From DATDOO01 sp035293245 (GTDB lineage Bacteria > Pseudomonadota > Gammaproteobacteria > Methylococcales > Methylococcaceae), in NCBI GenBank assembly GCA_035293245.1, contig DATDOO010000130.1:1-25832 (forward strand): DNA of 25,832 nt, in the 5' to 3' direction. Below the pieces are notes generated by a model. The model was not told the origin of the DNA and made no database searches. It saw nothing but the letters and a program-made list of their open reading frames with translations. A program made the translations under genes and the position numbers. The stretch's first letter is position 1; each line of letters starts with the position of its first letter. Positions 22,414 to 25,832 of the stretch are shown here, one piece after another.

Positions 22414-23643
22414 TCAGTGGCTGACCGCAACCTTGCCGCCTTTGGCCTGGCCGATGGCTGCCAGCGTTTCGGCGAACCACGGGGTGTCGATGTCAAAGGG
22501 CTTGCCGCCCTTGATGCGCGGGAACTCGATGGCGCGCAGCACGTTGCCGTTGTCCTCGTCGTGGCCGATGACCCCCGCTTCGCGGCGGAAGGCGCATTCC
22601 ACGGCCAGGTCGGCGCAGGACTTGATGAGGCGGATGTCGTCCACGTTGGAGGCGGCGGCGCGGGCGAAGTAGCCGGACTTCTGCACCAGGGTCTTTTCCG
22701 CGCCCAGCATCTGCGCGAACTGCTCGCCGAACCACTTGCCCGGATTGACCGCGTCCAGCTTGATGTGGCCGAAAGCGTCGCGCGGCACTTCCTGGCCCTT
22801 GGCCTGCAGTTCCGCCACGATGGCTTCCACGCCCGCGCCTTCGGAAATGAAGATGTTGACGCAGTCGGTCTTGTCCATCACGGCGCGCAGGCGCTTGGCT
22901 TCGGCGGCGATGTCGATTTCCATTTCGGGAATGAAGATGCCGTGGACTTCATAAGCATCGCGCGACAGGCCGATACCCGGCAGCCACTCGGCGCGGTCCA
23001 GGAGCTTCCGGTATTCCTGGGCGGTGGCGGCGGTAAGCCAGCCGCAGTTGCGCCCCATGACTTCGTGGACGATGAGCATGCGCGGGTTGGCGCCGGTCTC
23101 GGCCACCACGTTCCAGAAGTAGCGCGCGCCCTGTTCGGCGGCGGTCCAGGCGCCCAGGGACTGCTTGATGGGGAATACGTCGTTGTCGACGGTCTTGGGC
23201 AGGCCGATCACGGTCAGGCCGTAGTCGTTCCTGGCCAGGAACGCGGCCAGATCGGCCGCGGCGGTGTTGGTGTCGTCGCCGCCGATGGTGTGCAGGATGT
23301 CCACGCCGTCCTTGACCAACTGGTCGGCGGCCACCTTCTGCGGATCCTCGCCTTCCTTGACCAGGCCGCGCTTGACGCAGTCCTTGACGTTGGTCAGCTT
23401 CACCCGGCTGTTGCCGATGGGCGAGCCGCCGTAACGGTGCAGCAAAGCCGCCTTCGCGCGGACTTCCGGGGTGATCTTGTAGGAGTCCCCCAGCAGCAGG
23501 CCCTTGTAACCGCCGCGGTAGGCGATGATTTCGATGCTCGGGTCGATTTCGGTGTAGCGCTCGATGAGGCTGCCGATGGCCGAACTGAGGCAGGGGGCCA
23601 GGCCGCCGGCGGTGAGAAGTGCAACTTTCTTGGGTTTGCTCAT
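22414..23643 (-). CDS. pfp: Pyrophosphate-dependent 6-phosphofructokinase
   Basis: A 409-residue phosphofructokinase of the PPi-dependent type, catalysing the reversible conversion of fructose 6-phosphate and PPi to fructose 1,6-bisphosphate and phosphate. The N-terminal TAGGLAPCLSSAIG loop is at about 11-24. The diagnostic GGDDTNTAA (about 121-129) carries a second Asp where ATP enzymes have Gly, as expected for PPi use. PKTVDND (about 149-155) holds the catalytic Asp, and MGRNCGW is present. Similar enzymes serve methanotrophs and several autotrophs, where they save ATP and can also act on sedoheptulose or ribulose phosphates. It starts 30 bases after the PAS-protein stop with AAGG upstream, so the two are likely one transcript. 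Confidence 0.92.
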   Translation of the reverse strand: MSKPKKVALLTAGGLAPCLSSAIGSLIERYTEIDPSIEIIAYRGGYKGLLLGDSYKITPEVRAKAALLHRYGGSPIGNSRVKLTNVKDCVKRGLVKEGEDPQKVAADQLVKDGVDILHTIGGDDTNTAAADLAAFLARNDYGLTVIGLPKTVDNDVFPIKQSLGAWTAAEQGARYFWNVVAETGANPRMLIVHEVMGRNCGWLTAATAQEYRKLLDRAEWLPGIGLSRDAYEVHGIFIPEMEIDIAAEAKRLRAVMDKTDCVNIFISEGAGVEAIVAELQAKGQEVPRDAFGHIKLDAVNPGKWFGEQFAQMLGAEKTLVQKSGYFARAAASNVDDIRLIKSCADLAVECAFRREAGVIGHDEDNGNVLRAIEFPRIKGGKPFDIDTPWFAETLAAIGQAKGGKVAVSH

Positions 23644-23673
23644 GGTTGTTGTTACCTTGGTGGTTGGGGAAAG

Positions 23674-24726
23674 TCAGGCCTTCCTGGGCGCACGGGTGTC
23701 GCGCACGAAGGCGATGAAGGTGGCGGACGCGCCGTGGCCCAGCGGAGCGACGGTCAATTCGACCGGAAATTCCCGGCCGTCGCGGTGCTGGGCGAAAGTT
23801 TCGATGCGGCGGTTCAGCATTGGCGCTTCACTGGTCCCGACGTAATGGCGCAGGCCCGCTTCGTGGGCGTCGCGGTAGCGCGGCGGCATGATCAGCCGGG
23901 AAAGGCGCTGGCCCAGCGCCTCGTCGCGGCGGAAACCGAACAGGGCCTCCGCCTGGGCGTTCCAGTCGTTGACTACCCCATTCGCGTCGATGCCGATCAC
24001 CGCGTCGAAGGATGCGTCCAGGAAACGCCTCAGGTATTCCTCGGTCAGTCGCAGTTCCTGCTCCTGCCGCCGCCGCTGCCGGTCGGCACGCAGATTGTCG
24101 CGCAGGCGGGAGAGGGCGAGGAGGATGTGGCCCACTTCGCCGCCGGCGGGTTCGGGCAGGGCAACGTCGTAGTTGCCCGCCGCGAGTTGATGGGCCGCGT
24201 TCGCCATGTGCCGCAACGGGCGGAGCAGGAGCCGGTGTTGCAATAGGCCGCCGAGCAGGGCGGCGAGGACGACGAGTACGATCAGCAACTGTTCCACGGT
24301 TCGGGCCTGGGCGGCTTCCTCGGTCAGCAGGGCGTCGGCATCGGCGAGAATTTCCAGGCTCGCCAGGGGGCGGCCGGCTTCGTCCACTGCGTCCTGGGTG
24401 GCGCGCATCAAATGGGTTCCATCGACCGGACCGCCGCCGCGCAAGGGATAGCGCTGCCGGCCGCCGGCGTCGCGCAGTACCACCTCGCTCCATTCCGGAT
24501 GGTCCGCGCGCAGGCGATCCAGTTGCGCGGCGGTCTGTTCCCAATCCATGCGGCGCAGCGGGTCGGCGAGTCCGGCCATGGCCTGCTCCAGCGTGCTCTG
24601 GTGCTGGCTCTGGAAGTGCGTTTGCTCCCATTGCAGATAGGCCGGGACGCCGAGAAAGTGAAGACCCGCAATCAGCAGGCAGGCGGCCAGCAAGGTGGGC
24701 AGCCAGAGTTGAAAACGCAGGCTCAT
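23674..24726 (-). CDS. Membrane PAS/HAMP sensor protein without an output domain
   Basis: A 350-residue membrane protein. TM1 is at about 8-27. A periplasmic region at about 30-145 includes many charged helices. TM2 is at about 147-167, HAMP at about 168-216 and a linker coiled coil at about 214-232. A PAS domain at about 230-345 (FDAVIGIDANGVVNDWN, ALFGFRRDEALG, RRIETFAQHRDGREFPVEL) has the classical PAS/PAC pattern. The protein stops right after the PAC segment. No histidine-kinase, GGDEF, EAL or methyl-accepting domain follows in any frame, since the next gene is pfp, 30 bases on. It may be a truncated receptor or a partner that modulates another signalling protein. The function is unknown. 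Confidence 0.82.
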   Translation of the reverse strand: MSLRFQLWLPTLLAACLLIAGLHFLGVPAYLQWEQTHFQSQHQSTLEQAMAGLADPLRRMDWEQTAAQLDRLRADHPEWSEVVLRDAGGRQRYPLRGGGPVDGTHLMRATQDAVDEAGRPLASLEILADADALLTEEAAQARTVEQLLIVLVVLAALLGGLLQHRLLLRPLRHMANAAHQLAAGNYDVALPEPAGGEVGHILLALSRLRDNLRADRQRRRQEQELRLTEEYLRRFLDASFDAVIGIDANGVVNDWNAQAEALFGFRRDEALGQRLSRLIMPPRYRDAHEAGLRHYVGTSEAPMLNRRIETFAQHRDGREFPVELTVAPLGHGASATFIAFVRDTRAPRKA

Positions 24727-24815
24727 GAGGCGAAGTTCCCGGCGGTCGGCGCGGAAAACGGGACGGCAGGGAAGGCGATGGGCATGTGGAAGAGGGAATT
24801 GGACTCTGCGCCGCT

Positions 24816-24844
24816 ATTATCGGCCATCGGCGGGCGTTTGAACA
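24816..24844 (-). promoter_or_regulatory. Possible sigma-70 promoter for the PAS-pfp unit
   Basis: On the minus strand GATAAT (24816-24821) is a 5/6 match to the -10 consensus. TGTTCA (24839-24844) lies 17 bases upstream as a weak -35. It is in the only non-coding gap before the PAS gene, about 90 bases from its ATG. Confidence 0.4.
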
Positions 24845-24858
24845 GGAAACCCCGTTGC

Positions 24859-25832
24859 TCAGCGCGCTGCCAGGCGCGTCCCTTGCGGTGCGCGCTGGGC
24901 GAAATAATTGCGGATGCCGCGAAACACGGCGCGGGCGATGTTTTCCTGCTCGGCGGGGTCGCGCAGCTTGCGCTCTTCGTCCGCGTTGGAGATGAAAGCC
25001 GTTTCCACCAGGACGGAGGGAATGTCCGGCGACTTGAGCACCACGAAGCCGGCGCGCTGCACGTCGCGGTGATGCAGGGCGCCGTGGCGCCCCAGTTCGC
25101 CCAGCACCTTGCCGGCCACCTCGTGGCTGGCTTCCAGCGTTGCCGTCTGCGACAGATCCAGCAGCACCGAGGCCAGCACGTCGTCCTTGTCGTCCAGGCG
25201 GACGCCGCCCACCAGGTCCGCCGCGTTCTCCTTTTCCGCCAGCCAGCGCGCCGCCTCGTTGGAGGCACCGTGCTCGGAGAGGGTGAAGACCGACGAGCCG
25301 CGTGCCGAATCGTTGATAAAGGCATCGGCGTGGATGGAGACGAACAGGTCGGCCTTGTGCTTGCGGGCCTTCTGGATGCGCTCGCGCAGGCCGAGGTAAT
25401 GGTCGCGGTTGCGGATCATCACCGCCTTCATGCCAGGTTCGGCGCGGATGAGGTTTTCCAGCTTCCGCGCAATAGCCAGGGTCACCTCTTTTTCGTCCGT
25501 GCCGAGTTGGCCGTGGGCGCCGGGGTCGTCACCGCCGTGGCCGGCGTCGATGGCCACCACCACGTCGCGAATGCCGGAAGTTTCGATTTCGCGGCGCGGG
25601 GGCGGAACCTTGCCTGCGGGCGGCGAGGTGGACACGCGGGTGGCGACGGCGGCGGACGGGGCCTTGACGCGCGTCGCGCCCGCCGGCTGGGAAGCGTTTG
25701 TCGTGGCGCGGGTCGCTTCGGCCGGTTTCATTCCGCCCGGGGGAGTCCTGGTCGCGGTGGTTTGGGGCGGGGGGGCGATGGAACGGGTCTCGCCGGCGAG
25801 ATCGATCACCAGCCGGTGGTTCTTGCGTCCCT
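24859..25832 (-). CDS. AmiC-type N-acetylmuramoyl-L-alanine amidase (partial)
   Basis: The C-terminal 324 residues of a cell-wall amidase; the gene enters from beyond the right edge, so its start is not visible. The first residues, HRLVIDLAGE, look like the end of an AMIN domain. A Pro/Thr/Ala-rich linker follows. The catalytic Amidase_3 domain has zinc-site motifs VVAIDAGHGGDDPGA (His), the EKEVTLAIARKLE segment (Glu), FVSIHADAF (His) and ETAFISNADEE (catalytic Glu). It cleaves the amide bond between MurNAc and the stem peptide during daughter-cell separation. There is no mutL next to it here. A GTG about 24 bases inside the window edge is an internal codon, not the start. Confidence 0.92.
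   Translation of the reverse strand, partial: GRKNHRLVIDLAGETRSIAPPPQTTATRTPPGGMKPAEATRATTNASQPAGATRVKAPSAAVATRVSTSPPAGKVPPPRREIETSGIRDVVVAIDAGHGGDDPGAHGQLGTDEKEVTLAIARKLENLIRAEPGMKAVMIRNRDHYLGLRERIQKARKHKADLFVSIHADAFINDSARGSSVFTLSEHGASNEAARWLAEKENAADLVGGVRLDDKDDVLASVLLDLSQTATLEASHEVAGKVLGELGRHGALHHRDVQRAGFVVLKSPDIPSVLVETAFISNADEERKLRDPAEQENIARAVFRGIRNYFAQRAPQGTRLAAR

Noticed and set aside
1..25832. tRNA, rRNA, CRISPR arrays or prophage genes
   Set aside because: No cloverleaf-like sequence, rRNA signature, regularly spaced repeat array or phage structural/integrase gene was seen.

Overview
The window is high-GC, densely coded proteobacterial DNA, most likely from a gammaproteobacterium with an autotrophic or C1-type metabolism. 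The clues are a DabA/DabB-type inorganic-carbon uptake cluster, a SulP transporter coupled to a beta-carbonic anhydrase, a pyrophosphate-dependent phosphofructokinase, a SmbP-like histidine-rich protein and abundant REP/MITE-like repeats. A Methylococcaceae-like or sulfur/ammonia-oxidiser-like host would fit, but no marker gene in the window fixes the taxon.

Layout. (1) 1-9202, minus strand: a five-gene, tightly overlapping operon. Its order is NuoM-like, DabA (DUF2309), NuoL-like DabB, a degenerate NuoM-like subunit, and another NuoM-like subunit that runs off the left edge. DabA carries the expected Cys/Asp...His/Cys zinc-site pattern, and the membrane subunits resemble the proton-pumping arms of Complex I. 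A palindromic repeat inserted in the 3' end of dabA is translated as part of its C-terminus. (2) 9203-10252: a repeat-containing gap and a periplasmic histidine-rich SmbP-like protein (plus strand) built from two 42-residue repeats. (3) 10329-13063, minus: a two-component system (OmpR-type regulator and TctE-like kinase) followed directly by an alpha/beta hydrolase. (4) 13187-14446: a DUF4143-type AAA ATPase behind a hairpin repeat. (5) 14879-15964, plus: a gene graveyard in which an opgC-like 5' fragment (split by a 235-bp MITE with a 5-bp target duplication), a DUF190 5' fragment and an intact low-affinity iron permease-family gene all share one frame. (6) 16148-18318, plus: SulP transporter and beta-carbonic anhydrase with overlapping stop and start, a second inorganic-carbon module. 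(7) 18468-21030, minus: an OprO/OprP-type porin with a four-heptamer array resembling tandem Pho boxes upstream, and glucokinase. (8) 21080-25832, minus: a DUF411 protein, a ComEA-like HhH protein, PPi-dependent PFK, a PAS/HAMP membrane protein without an output domain, and a partial AmiC-type amidase.

How the genes work together. The DAB-like operon and the SulP/carbonic anhydrase pair both point to active CO2/bicarbonate handling for carboxylation. Glucokinase and reversible PPi-PFK suggest sugar-phosphate flow that saves ATP. The porin and its putative PhoB sites suggest phosphate-starvation control. I saw no tRNA, rRNA or CRISPR array. The most novel-looking element is the expanded DabA cluster with four antiporter-like subunits, one of them lacking key charged residues.
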